Assembly: GCA_012800215.1 (NCBI GenBank)
Contig: JAAZJT010000132.1
Span: 1-20,648, forward strand
Reading direction: 5' to 3'
DNA: 20,648 nucleotides
Source: Bacillota bacterium
GTDB taxonomy: Bacteria; Bacillota; Dethiobacteria; Dethiobacterales; Dethiobacteraceae
Position numbers and translations under genes: made by a program. Shown here one piece after another: positions 1 through 7,131 of the stretch (the stretch's first letter is position 1; every line of letters starts with the position of its first letter). The notes beneath the pieces are model-generated. The model was not told the origin of the DNA, ran no database searches, and worked only from the letters and a program-made list of their open reading frames with translations.

Positions 1-228
1 AATTATGCCAAAAATATTGAAGGTGTTGATGTGGGAGTTCTTTTCCGAGAGCAGGAAGACGGGACAGTAAAAATAGGATTTCGCTCTCAGAATGCTGATG
101 TTGCTAAAATTGCGTCTAAATTTGGCGGCGGCGGACATCTGAGAGCGTCTGGCTGTTCTTTGTCCTCTAATTTAGAAGAAGCTGTTGAAATTATTATAGC
201 AGCTGTACGTGAGGAAATTTCAGGATGA
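1..228 (+). CDS. nrnA: DHH-family phosphoesterase, C-terminal fragment (NrnA-like)
   Basis: This is the 3' end of a gene that begins before the window; the frame is open from base 1. The visible 75 residues form the end of a DHHA1 domain, with the glycine-rich signature GGGGHLRASGC (residues 40-50 of the fragment) that binds the nucleic-acid end in NrnA/RecJ-type enzymes. NrnA degrades short RNA oligonucleotides (nanoRNA) and also removes phosphate from pAp. The DHH catalytic motifs lie outside the window, so the identity rests on the C-terminal motif and on the position just ahead of truB, where nrnA-like genes are common in Clostridia. Its stop overlaps the truB start as ATGA, which suggests translational coupling. 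Confidence 0.85.
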   Translation, partial: NYAKNIEGVDVGVLFREQEDGTVKIGFRSQNADVAKIASKFGGGGHLRASGCSLSSNLEEAVEIIIAAVREEISG

Positions 229-1100
229 AAGGCGTTTTAAATCTGCTTAAACCTCCGGGTATGACTTCACACGATGCAGTATCTGTGATCCGCCGTTTAA
301 CAGGAATTCGCAAAATTGGACACACAGGCACACTGGATCCCGGGGCTGCTGGCGTACTCCCCTTATGTATTGGACAAGCAACGCGTGTAGCGGAATATGT
401 CCTGGAAATGGACAAAATTTACAGAGCGGAATTACACCTTGGAGTTGCTACAGATACAGAGGATGCAGCCGGTAAAGTAATAGAGGAAAAGGCTGTACCA
501 ATGCTTAATTTTTCAGATGTGGAAAAGGTCATGGCAGGCTTTGTGGGGAAAAGGATGCAGACTCCCCCTATGTATTCGGCATTACGCGTAAAAGGAAAAA
601 AGCTATATGAAATTGCCCGGCAGGGAGAAACAGTGGAACGGCAGCCACGCCTTGTACAGTTTTATCAACTACAGCTACTGCAGCTGAGAGGGAATAAAAT
701 TTTGTTTGATGTTGCTTGTTCCCGCGGAACTTATATCCGGACCTTATGCAGGGAGCTTGCTGCAGCTTTAGGGACAGTTGGACACATGTCTTTTCTGCTG
801 CGGTTGGGTGTAGGACCTTACACCATTGCCAACTCCCTGACAATAGAAGAATGTAGATTATTGCAGGCCGAATCCAAACTCCCAGATTTTTTACAGCCGC
901 TAGACACAGCACTGATATCATTACCGTACATCTTAATCTCAGCAGAAGAAGCGCAGCAATTAAAATATGGCAGATGGATTAAACTCACTAAACTGCCTGA
1001 GGAAGGCACACTAGTTAGGGTTTATGCACCTGAGCAACAGCTTGTGGCGGTTGCCCAAATTGAAAAAAACTATGTACGGCCACGAAAAGTTTTTACATAG
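225..1100 (+). CDS. truB: tRNA pseudouridine(55) synthase TruB
   Basis: This enzyme converts U55 to pseudouridine in the T-loop of tRNAs. The protein has 291 residues, normal for the family. The catalytic motif HTGTLDP is present with the aspartate nucleophile at D38, preceded by the typical N-terminus GVLNLLKPPGMTSHDAV. The segment RGTYIRTLCRELAAALG (about residues 167-183) is a second TruB hallmark that contacts RNA, and the last 60 or so residues resemble the small C-terminal PUA-like part of bacterial TruB. The ATG overlaps the stop of the upstream phosphoesterase by 4 nt, so translation is probably coupled. ribF follows within 15 nt, forming a conserved truB-ribF pair. Confidence 0.97.
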   Translation: MKGVLNLLKPPGMTSHDAVSVIRRLTGIRKIGHTGTLDPGAAGVLPLCIGQATRVAEYVLEMDKIYRAELHLGVATDTEDAAGKVIEEKAVPMLNFSDVEKVMAGFVGKRMQTPPMYSALRVKGKKLYEIARQGETVERQPRLVQFYQLQLLQLRGNKILFDVACSRGTYIRTLCRELAAALGTVGHMSFLLRLGVGPYTIANSLTIEECRLLQAESKLPDFLQPLDTALISLPYILISAEEAQQLKYGRWIKLTKLPEEGTLVRVYAPEQQLVAVAQIEKNYVRPRKVFT

Positions 1101-1112
1101 TGGGTGAAGACT

Positions 1113-2051
1113 ATGCAAACAGTCCATGGTATTGATTCTTTTTGTTCTCTTATACACGAGCAGATAATTTTGGCTTTAGGTAATTTTGATGGTGTTCACC
1201 TTGGACATCAAGAAATTATCAGAACCACTGTTGATTTAGCAAAAAAAAAGCAAAAAAAAAGCGCTGTTTTGATCTTTCTACCACACCCTTTAACTATTCT
1301 TTCTCCTGACTGCTCACCTTACTTATTGATTACCGTTGAAGATCGCGTGCGCATGTTAAGTGAAGCCGGCATTGATTATGTTATTTTACATCCTTTCACA
1401 AAAGAATTTGCGGCTATAACTCCGCAAAATTTTGTGCGTGAAATTTTAACAGCGCAATTGAATGTGGCCGGTGTGGTAGTTGGTTATGATTATTCATTCG
1501 GGCATCGTGGCAGTGGCAAAACAGATGATTTGCTGCGCTTAGGAGAGGAGTGCGGTTTTTTCGTAAGAGTGATACCGCCCGTTACTGCGGGAGGTGAACT
1601 TATTGGCAGTTCTGCTATTCGCAAGTTGTTAGGCGTCGGAGCAGTAGAAAAAGCAAATCAAATGCTGGGCTATGCATATTTTTTGCGTGGAAAGGTTGTT
1701 CATGGTGATGGGCGTGGGCATCAACTGGGATTTCCCACCGCCAATCTTTTACTTCCACCAGAAATAATGCTTCCTGCCAATGGAGTCTATTTAACACAGG
1801 CAGTAATATCCGGACAAACTTACTGGTCCCTGACTAATATTGGCAGAAGGCCAACTTTTTGCAAAAATGATACTTCAGTTGAGGTGCATTTATTAGATGC
1901 AAAAAAAAATCTTTATGCTGAGGAATTAATTGTCCGTTTTTTACACAGAATGAGGGAAGAGAAGTCTTTTGCTGATGTTTCTTCCTTAGTTAAACAGATT
2001 AAATTTGACATCCTGACAGCGGAAAAAATTATTAGCTGTAAATATACTTAA
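1113..2051 (+). CDS. ribF: Bifunctional riboflavin kinase / FAD synthetase
   Basis: This enzyme phosphorylates riboflavin to FMN and then adenylylates it to FAD. The N-terminal FAD synthetase half shows the nucleotidyltransferase motif GNFDGVHLGH (residues 23-32), an HPL segment near residue 58 and SSAIRKLL (166-173). The C-terminal riboflavin kinase half begins near residue 183, with GRGHQLGFPTAN (200-211) carrying the PTAN motif, and TNIGRRPTF further on. I chose ATG 1113 because GGGTGA (1102-1107) lies 5 nt before it; a GTG at 1104 would add three residues but lacks a good ribosome binding site. The product has 312 residues. It belongs to the same transcription unit as truB. The gene contains three copies of the 11-mer GCAAAAAAAAA. 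Confidence 0.96.
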   Translation: MQTVHGIDSFCSLIHEQIILALGNFDGVHLGHQEIIRTTVDLAKKKQKKSAVLIFLPHPLTILSPDCSPYLLITVEDRVRMLSEAGIDYVILHPFTKEFAAITPQNFVREILTAQLNVAGVVVGYDYSFGHRGSGKTDDLLRLGEECGFFVRVIPPVTAGGELIGSSAIRKLLGVGAVEKANQMLGYAYFLRGKVVHGDGRGHQLGFPTANLLLPPEIMLPANGVYLTQAVISGQTYWSLTNIGRRPTFCKNDTSVEVHLLDAKKNLYAEELIVRFLHRMREEKSFADVSSLVKQIKFDILTAEKIISCKYT

Positions 2052-2066
2052 TTAAGCGGCCTTTTC

Positions 2067-2095
2067 TTGCTATTATAAAAGTGTTATGGTAAAAT
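2067..2095 (+). promoter_or_regulatory. Sigma-A-like promoter for rpsO
   Basis: TTGCTA (2067-2072), a 17-nt spacer and TAAAAT (2090-2095), with TG one base ahead of the -10 (extended -10). It lies just after the ribF stop and about 85 nt before rpsO, so it would produce an rpsO mRNA with a leader that includes the hairpin at 2114-2148. Confidence 0.55.
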
Positions 2096-2113
2096 TTAAT
2101 CTGTTAACCTTAT

Positions 2114-2148
2114 GCTCAGGTAATCGAAACTCCGGCGTTTACCTTGGC
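2114..2148 (+). promoter_or_regulatory. Leader hairpin of rpsO, possible S15 autoregulatory site
   Basis: AGGTAA (2118-2123) pairs perfectly with TTACCT (2139-2144). Three further outer pairs (G2114-C2148, C2115-G2147, T2116-G2146) follow across one mismatch. The hairpin ends about 18 nt before the rpsO ribosome binding site. Ribosomal protein S15 is known to regulate its own mRNA through structured leaders in several bacterial groups. That this hairpin does so here is inference from position only. Confidence 0.4.
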
Positions 2149-2180
2149 ATTTGGGGATTATCAAAAAGGAGGTGCACCGC

Positions 2181-2450
2181 ATGAGCATGGATTCAACCCG
2201 TAAGCAGAGCCTGATTAATGAATTCCGTTTGCATGAAAAAGATACAGGTTCTCCTGAGGTACAAATTGCCCTTTTAACTGAACGAATCAATTATTTAACA
2301 GAACATTTAAAAGTGCATAAAAAGGACCACCATTCAAGACGCGGTCTTTTTAAAATGGTTGGACAGCGCCGTGGTTTGCTCAACTATTTAAGAAAAATAG
2401 ATGCAGACCGTTACCGTGCGATTCTAACTAAGCTTTCACTACGCAGATAG
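2181..2450 (+). CDS. rpsO: 30S ribosomal protein S15
   Basis: This is a primary 16S rRNA-binding protein of the small-subunit platform. The 89-residue product matches the usual S15 length, and it carries the family core HEKDTGSPEVQIALLTERI, then KDHHSRRGL and the C-terminal RYRAIL...LRR. I chose ATG 2181 because a near-perfect ribosome binding site AAGGAGGTG (2166-2174) sits 6 nt upstream. A TTG at 2151 would add ten residues that run through this site and do not look like S15. The gene lies between ribF and pnp, the order found in most Firmicutes, and probably has its own promoter at 2067-2095. Confidence 0.98.
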   Translation: MSMDSTRKQSLINEFRLHEKDTGSPEVQIALLTERINYLTEHLKVHKKDHHSRRGLFKMVGQRRGLLNYLRKIDADRYRAILTKLSLRR

Positions 2451-2486
2451 TATCAATAAAAGTTTACTGATGCATTCTCATAGTTT

Positions 2487-2589
2487 TTAAGGGCAAAACT
2501 CCCACTGGCGGATCTACGATCCTGGCAACCTGCAAGAGTATGGAGTTTCCTTTAACAACACTCTTGCATAGAATCGTAGTAGCCCTAAA
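2487..2589 (+). ncRNA. Unclassified structured RNA element ahead of pnp (candidate)
   Basis: About 100 nt of the rpsO-pnp gap fold into nested, perfectly complementary stems. P1 pairs GGGC (2491-2494) with GCCC (2582-2585), extended by A-U and U-A pairs. P2 pairs CTACGAT (2514-2520) with ATCGTAG (2573-2579). P3 pairs TGCAAGAGT (2531-2539) with ACTCTTGCA (2560-2568). The 20-nt P3 loop contains GGAGTTT (2542-2548), which is complementary to AAACTCC (2496-2502) and would form a 7-bp pseudoknot. A competing hairpin GGATC/GATCC (2510-2514/2518-2522) uses part of P2. With the terminator-like hairpin downstream, this looks like a riboswitch or a protein-binding leader of pnp. I do not recognise it as a known class. 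Confidence 0.55.
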
Positions 2590-2606
2590 CGATATAAGTC
2601 TATGCA

Positions 2607-2633
2607 AAAAGTGGGGGGAACCCCACTTTTCTT
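2607..2633 (+). terminator. Hairpin with GGAA tetraloop before pnp: rpsO terminator or pnp attenuator
   Basis: AAAAGTGGGG (2607-2616) pairs with CCCCACTTTT (2621-2630) over ten perfect base pairs, closed by the stable tetraloop GGAA (2617-2620), then CTT. The T residues are mostly inside the stem, so termination may be partial. It could end rpsO transcripts, act as the expression platform for the structured element just upstream, or be a processing signal in the pnp 5' region. Confidence 0.6.
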
Positions 2634-2661
2634 ATCAGTAAACAAAGAGAGGATGTATAAA

Positions 2662-4836
2662 ATGAAGGTCTATAAAATGCAATTGGCTGGTAGGGAGTTT
2701 AGTCTTGAAACCGGCCGTATTGCTAAGCAAGCCAGTGGTGCAGTTCTGGTGCGTTATGGCGATACCGTACTGCTTAGTACAGCTACAGCTTCAGCAGAAC
2801 CTCGTGAAGGAATCGACTTTTTTCCTCTGACAGTAGATTATGAAGAAAGGCTGTATGCCGTTGGCAAAATTCCTGGTGGATTTATTAAGCGAGAAGGCAG
2901 GCCAACAGAAAAAGCGATTCTGGCTGCTCGTTTAACGGACAGGCCTTGCCGTCCCTTGTTTCCCAAAGGTTTCCGTAATGCAGTACATATAGTTAGCACA
3001 GTTTTGTCAGTAGATCAGGACTGCCCTCCTGATGTTTTATCAATTTGCGGTGCTTCAGCTGCTTTATCTATTTCCCATATCCCCTTTGCAGGTCCAATCG
3101 GTGCTGTAATTGTGGGTTGGATAGACGGTAAGCCTATCATCAATCCTACGCAGGAACAAGCTGAAATTTCACGACTTCATCTTGTTGTGGCCAGCACTAA
3201 GGATGCAATTATGATGGTTGAAGCTGGTGCCCATGAACTAACAGAGGCAGAAATCCTGGAAGCGATAATGGCAGGGCATGAGGCAAATCAGGGGATAATC
3301 ACTTTGCAGGAAGAGATGGTAGCAGAAATAGGTGTTCCTAAAATGGAAGTACCGGTCTTTACGCCCGATCCTGAAATTGAAGCTGCTGTGAGGCAGTTTT
3401 GTAGTGACAGAGTTAAAGCTGCAGTAAGAACAATTGAAAAAAAAGAACGGGAAGCGGCAATTGATGAACTAAGAGAGGAAACAATTACTCATTTTTCTGA
3501 AATCTATCCCGAAAATGAGAGAGATGTTTATGTAGTCTATGAAAATTTAATTAAAGAAACTATGCGCACTATGATTCTAGTGGAAAATTTAAGGCCTGAC
3601 GGGCGGAAAAGTGATGAGGTGCGCCCCATTTCAGTAGAAGTAGGTATTTTGCCGCGTACACATGGCTCTGGTTTGTTTACGCGCGGACAAACGCAAGTAA
3701 TTAATGTCTGCACATTGGGTGCTCCAGGGGATGTGCAGCGCCTGGACGGTTTAGGGTTGGAAGAATCAAAGCGCTATATGCATCATTATAACTTTCCCCC
3801 TTACAGCGTTGGTGAAGCAGGTTTTATGCGTGGAGCCAGCAGGCGTGATATCGGGCATGGAGCATTAGCTGAAAGAGCACTGCTTCCTGTGCTTCCTTCC
3901 CAAGAGGAATTTCCCTATACTATGCGTCTTGTTTCAGAAGTAGTGGAATCAAATGGTTCTACCTCCATGGGTGCAGTTTGCAGTTCAACCCTTTCCCTGA
4001 TGGATGCCGGGGTGCCTATTAAAAAACCGGTTTCTGGCATTGCCATGGGGTTGATCATGGAAGAGGATGAGGTTGCTATTTTAACAGATATTCAAGGAAT
4101 GGAAGATTTCTTGGGTGATATGGACTTTAAAGTGGCGGGGACAAAAGATGGTATTACAGCCCTACAAATGGACATAAAAGTTAAAGGCTTATCTCGTGAA
4201 ATTCTAGAACGCGCTTTGGCACAGGCTAAACGGGGATATATGTATATCATGGAAAAAATGTTGGCAGTTATTCCAGAACCACGTACCGAATTATCTCCTT
4301 ATGCACCGCGCATTTTGACAATGCAAATTGATCCGGATAAAATTCGAGATGTAATCGGCCCGGGCGGTAAAATGATTAATAAAATTGTAGCAGAAACTCA
4401 GGCTGAAATTGAGATTGAGCCTGACGGTACTATCTATATTGCCGCTGTTAACCCTGGCAGCGGGCAAAAAGCCCAGGAAATGATTGAAGCGTTAACTAAA
4501 GAAGTGGAAGTTGGAGAGATTTATCTTGGTAAGGTTACCAGGGTGGAGAAATATGGAGCATTTGCTGAAATCCTACCAGGAAAAGAAGGTCTGATCCATA
4601 TTTCACGTTTAGCACATGAAAGAGTGGAAAAAACAGAAGACGTGGTAAATTTAGGTGATGAAATACCGGTTAAAGTTATTGGTATTGATGAAAGGGGCCG
4701 GATTGACCTGTCACGCCGAGCGGCAATTCCCAACGCCCAGGGTCAGTATTACGATGAATCTGCTCCACCAAAACGTAATGAGAGAAAAGACCGACGGTCT
4801 GGTAATGACAAAGACCGGCGGTCACGGAGAACATAA
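2662..4836 (+). CDS. pnp: Polyribonucleotide nucleotidyltransferase (PNPase)
   Basis: PNPase is a phosphorolytic 3'-to-5' exoribonuclease that acts as a ring-shaped trimer in RNA turnover. The 724-residue protein shows the full layout: a first RNase PH-like domain (about 5-140) with FFPLTVDYEERLYAVGKIPG, a helical linker, a second PH domain from about 310 (LRPDGRKSDEVRPI) with the active-site segment DFLGDMDFKVAGT (482-494), a KH domain with GPGG at 566-569, an S1 domain from about 617, and a basic tail rich in R, K and D. ATG 2662 is chosen because the N-terminus MKVYKMQLAGREFSLETG then matches the family and AGAGAGG (2646-2652) lies 9 nt upstream. An upstream in-frame ATG at 2602 would put a stable hairpin inside the coding region. 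A strong terminator closes the gene. Confidence 0.98.
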   Translation: MKVYKMQLAGREFSLETGRIAKQASGAVLVRYGDTVLLSTATASAEPREGIDFFPLTVDYEERLYAVGKIPGGFIKREGRPTEKAILAARLTDRPCRPLFPKGFRNAVHIVSTVLSVDQDCPPDVLSICGASAALSISHIPFAGPIGAVIVGWIDGKPIINPTQEQAEISRLHLVVASTKDAIMMVEAGAHELTEAEILEAIMAGHEANQGIITLQEEMVAEIGVPKMEVPVFTPDPEIEAAVRQFCSDRVKAAVRTIEKKEREAAIDELREETITHFSEIYPENERDVYVVYENLIKETMRTMILVENLRPDGRKSDEVRPISVEVGILPRTHGSGLFTRGQTQVINVCTLGAPGDVQRLDGLGLEESKRYMHHYNFPPYSVGEAGFMRGASRRDIGHGALAERALLPVLPSQEEFPYTMRLVSEVVESNGSTSMGAVCSSTLSLMDAGVPIKKPVSGIAMGLIMEEDEVAILTDIQGMEDFLGDMDFKVAGTKDGITALQMDIKVKGLSREILERALAQAKRGYMYIMEKMLAVIPEPRTELSPYAPRILTMQIDPDKIRDVIGPGGKMINKIVAETQAEIEIEPDGTIYIAAVNPGSGQKAQEMIEALTKEVEVGEIYLGKVTRVEKYGAFAEILPGKEGLIHISRLAHERVEKTEDVVNLGDEIPVKVIGIDERGRIDLSRRAAIPNAQGQYYDESAPPKRNERKDRRSGNDKDRRSRRT

Positions 4837-4861
4837 ACTTAGTTGTTTATGTTCTTTTTTT
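4829..4861 (+). terminator. Intrinsic terminator of pnp
   Basis: GAACATAAAC (4829-4838) pairs perfectly with GTTTATGTTC (4845-4854) around a 6-nt loop and is followed by seven T residues. The 5' arm overlaps the last codons and the stop of pnp. Confidence 0.9.
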
Positions 4862-4872
4862 ATGAGTTAGAG

Positions 4873-5181
4873 TTATTCTGCTAAGACAATAAACGAACTT
4901 AAAGCCAGAAAGCGATCCTGATTTTGCACTTCAATATAATAACTACCGCTATCATCTTTTTTTTGGAGGCGATAGAGTGCAATTGCTTTACCGTAATTAT
5001 CCGTACGGAGAGAGGCGGTAAATTTTTTTTTGCCATCGGGAGCGAAAACATATAGTTTTAAGTTTTCTTGAGTAATAGGGCTTTCTCCTTGTTTAGCTGT
5101 TACAGTTATAGTTACATTATCTCCTGACAGATACTGACTGCGATCTGTCTGTATACTAAGTGTAACATCCTGTATTGACAA
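4873..5181 (-). CDS. Small Ig-like / macroglobulin-type beta-sandwich protein
   Basis: The protein has 102 residues and no signal peptide or membrane segment. It reads as a single beta-sandwich domain: alternating hydrophobic strands, TLSIQTDRSQYLSGDNVTIT at the start, then LKLYVFAPDGKK, a TDNYGKA turn and GSYYIEVQNQ near the end. This pattern is typical of bacterial Ig-like and alpha-2-macroglobulin MG2-type domains, which usually occur as repeats in large secreted proteins. Here it stands alone. The start is TTG at 5181-5179, with AAAGGAG (5197-5191) 9 nt upstream and a good promoter at 5240-5212. It is convergent with pnp and divergent from the ABC importer genes. The function is unknown; the fold assignment is by pattern only. 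Confidence 0.72.
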   Translation of the reverse strand: MSIQDVTLSIQTDRSQYLSGDNVTITVTAKQGESPITQENLKLYVFAPDGKKKFTASLRTDNYGKAIALYRLQKKDDSGSYYIEVQNQDRFLALSSFIVLAE

Positions 5182-5211
5182 AAGGTCACACTCCTTTATT
5201 GTTATTAAGGC

Positions 5212-5240
5212 ATATTACTCTCTCTATATATATGTATCAA
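5212..5240 (-). promoter_or_regulatory. Sigma-A-like promoter for the Ig-like gene
   Basis: Read on the minus strand: TTGATA (5240-5235), a 17-nt spacer and TAATAT (5217-5212). The start of transcription would lie near 5205, shortly before the AAAGGAG ribosome binding site. Confidence 0.5.
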
Positions 5241-5325
5241 ATTCAAATTTGGCTAAGCAAATCGTCACACAAATCTGCGTTAGCAATATTATGATTATGA
5301 AAATATATGAAAGGAGTTTTCCCTT

Positions 5326-6330
5326 GTGCAAAAGAGACTTGTCGTCTGTGTTTTAGTCTTATTGCTGATGGCAGCTATTGCTCTGAGCGGTTGTGGAAAA
5401 GAAGAAGGATTGATTAAAGTCAGACTTAGTGAAGTTACGCGTTCAGTGTTCTATTCACCTTTATATGTAGCCATTAGCCTTGGTTATTTTGAAGAAGAAG
5501 GCCTGGAATTAGAAATAACCACAGGGCAAGGAGCCGATAAGGTTATGACGGCGCTATTATCTGGTGAAGCAGATGTCGGTTTTATGGGGCCGGAAGCATC
5601 GGTTTATGTGTATAACCAAGGACAGGATAATTATGCAGTAAATTTTGCCCAACTAACAACACGTGATGGTTCATTTTTAGTTGCTCGTGAGCCAAACCCG
5701 AATTTTACCTGGGAAGATGTACGAGGTAAAAGTATTATTGGCGGGCGTAAAGGTGGCATGCCGCTGATGACGCTGGAGTATGTACTTAAAAAGAATGGCT
5801 TGATCCCTGGTGAAGATGTGGAAGTATTAACACATATTCAGTTTGCCTTAATGGGAGGCGCCTTTACTGGTGGCGAGGGAGATTATGTGACGCTTTTTGA
5901 ACCTGTAGCCACGGCTTTAGAACTGGAAGGTGCCGGCTATGTTGTGGCCTCAGTAGGTGAAGATAGCGGTGAAATCCCCTATACAGTATTTTGTGCCCGC
6001 AAAAGCTTTATGGAAGAAAATAAAGAGATAATTCAAAAATTTACCAATGCTATTTATCGTGGGCAACTCTGGGTACAGCAAAGTACTCCGGAAGAAATTG
6101 CTGAGGTCATTGCTTCTTCTTTTCCAGATGCTGATTTAGAAGTTTTAACAAAAGTTGCAAAACGCTATAAAGAAATAAATGCCTGGGCTACTACTCCAGT
6201 TTTTACGGAAGAATCCTTCAACCGTTTACAAGAAGTAATGGAGACAGCAGGGGAGTTGGATAAGCGGGCTCCTTATGCAGAATTGGTTACTAATGAATTT
6301 GCTGAAAAGGCAATGGAACTAGTTCGGTAA
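5326..6330 (+). CDS. ABC importer substrate-binding lipoprotein, SsuA/ThiY (NMT1) type
   Basis: This is the extracellular binding component of an ABC importer. Residues 1-22 form a lipoprotein signal with the lipobox LSGC and the modified cysteine at C23. The mature part follows the SsuA/ThiY/TauA pattern: a short first strand, SPLYVAISLGYFEEEGLELE (about 46-65), GEADVGFMGPEASVYVYNQG (about 85-104), and FTWEDVRGKSIIGGRKGGMP further on. Family members bind sulfonates, the thiamine precursor HMP or riboflavin-like compounds. The substrate cannot be told from sequence alone, and no TPP or S-box riboswitch is visible upstream. The start is GTG 5326 with AAGGAG (5311-5316) 9 nt before it. The ATPase and permease follow directly, giving a complete importer. 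Confidence 0.9.
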   Translation: MQKRLVVCVLVLLLMAAIALSGCGKEEGLIKVRLSEVTRSVFYSPLYVAISLGYFEEEGLELEITTGQGADKVMTALLSGEADVGFMGPEASVYVYNQGQDNYAVNFAQLTTRDGSFLVAREPNPNFTWEDVRGKSIIGGRKGGMPLMTLEYVLKKNGLIPGEDVEVLTHIQFALMGGAFTGGEGDYVTLFEPVATALELEGAGYVVASVGEDSGEIPYTVFCARKSFMEENKEIIQKFTNAIYRGQLWVQQSTPEEIAEVIASSFPDADLEVLTKVAKRYKEINAWATTPVFTEESFNRLQEVMETAGELDKRAPYAELVTNEFAEKAMELVR

Positions 6331-6354
6331 ACTAGGAAAGAAAGGAGAGAACTA

Positions 6355-7131
6355 ATGAGGGCAGAAACGCTTGTTAGGATTGAAAATGTTTCCAAGACAT
6401 ACCATAGCCCTGAGGGAGAAATCTCTGCCCTTCAAGATATCTCTCTAAATATTGCAGAAGGTGAATTTGTCAGTATTGTAGGACCCAGTGGCTGTGGTAA
6501 ATCTACGCTGCTTAACATCATTGCGGGTTTAGTCGAGCCTTCTGCAGGTGCTGTTTATATAAAAGGGCAAGAAGTAACGGGGCCTACTTCTTTGGTAGGC
6601 TATATGCCGCAAAGTGATCAGCTATTTGAATGGCGAACAATTTGGAGAAATGTCTTGTTAGGGTTGGAAGTACTGAATAAGGTTAATAGTGATACAAAAC
6701 TTCAAGCGGAAAAAATGCTGCGCACATATGGTTTGTATGAGTTCAGGAAAGCCTATCCCAGTCAGCTGTCAGGTGGTATGCGGCAACGGGCAGCATTAAT
6801 ACGCACACTAGCCATTAATCCTGAGATATTACTTTTAGACGAAGCTTTTTCGGCTCTAGATTATCAGACACGTTTAGTAGTGGCAGATGAAGTAAAACAA
6901 ATTATAACAAGAGAGAACAAAACTGCTGTTTTGGTAACACATGATATTTCAGAGGCAATTAGTATGGCAGACCGCGTAGTTGTCTTGACAAAACGACCAG
7001 GTAAAATAAAAAATATTCATCAGGTAGTTCTGACCTGTGAATCTCACACACCTATTGGCTGCCGCGAAGCAGTGGAATTTAGAGATTATTTTAATAAGAT
7101 TTGGAAGGAGCTGGATGTGCATGCCGAATAA
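6355..7131 (+). CDS. ABC importer ATP-binding protein, SsuB/TauB type
   Basis: This is the cytoplasmic ATPase driving the importer encoded with its neighbours. All motifs are intact in 258 residues: Walker A GPSGCGKST (43-51), Q-loop MPQ (84-86), signature LSGGMRQR (138-145), Walker B ILLLDEAF (D162, E163) and the H-loop histidine H196 in VTHD. The sequence FSALDYQTR after Walker B is typical of the SsuB/TauB/ThiZ branch. ATG 6355 follows a good AAAGGAGAG site. It lies 24 nt after the binding-protein gene and overlaps the permease by 11 nt. Confidence 0.95.
   Translation: MRAETLVRIENVSKTYHSPEGEISALQDISLNIAEGEFVSIVGPSGCGKSTLLNIIAGLVEPSAGAVYIKGQEVTGPTSLVGYMPQSDQLFEWRTIWRNVLLGLEVLNKVNSDTKLQAEKMLRTYGLYEFRKAYPSQLSGGMRQRAALIRTLAINPEILLLDEAFSALDYQTRLVVADEVKQIITRENKTAVLVTHDISEAISMADRVVVLTKRPGKIKNIHQVVLTCESHTPIGCREAVEFRDYFNKIWKELDVHAE

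Noticed and set aside
2504..2533. Resemblance to the SAM-I (S-box) riboswitch: ACTGGC followed by GGCAACCTGC
   Set aside because: The rest of the S-box core (GAGGGAC, GATGAAACCC, AGGTGCTAATTCC and a matching closing stem) is absent, and pnp is not a methionine gene. The short match is probably chance.
2602..2661. Longer pnp start at ATG 2602
   Set aside because: It would place the stable GGAA hairpin in the coding region, has no ribosome binding site, and adds 20 residues that do not resemble PNPase.
4655..4870. 71-codon frame overlapping the end of pnp
   Set aside because: It lies in another frame inside the well-supported S1 domain and tail of PNPase and has no ribosome binding site.
5182..5325. 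TPP or other riboswitch ahead of the ABC importer
   Set aside because: No TPP, S-box, FMN or T-box core motif is visible, and the gap of 144 bp is shared with a divergent promoter.
7037..7120. Upstream extension of the permease to 7037
   Set aside because: The added residues are a frame shadow of the ATPase C-terminus; the GGAAGGAG site supports ATG 7121 or 7115.
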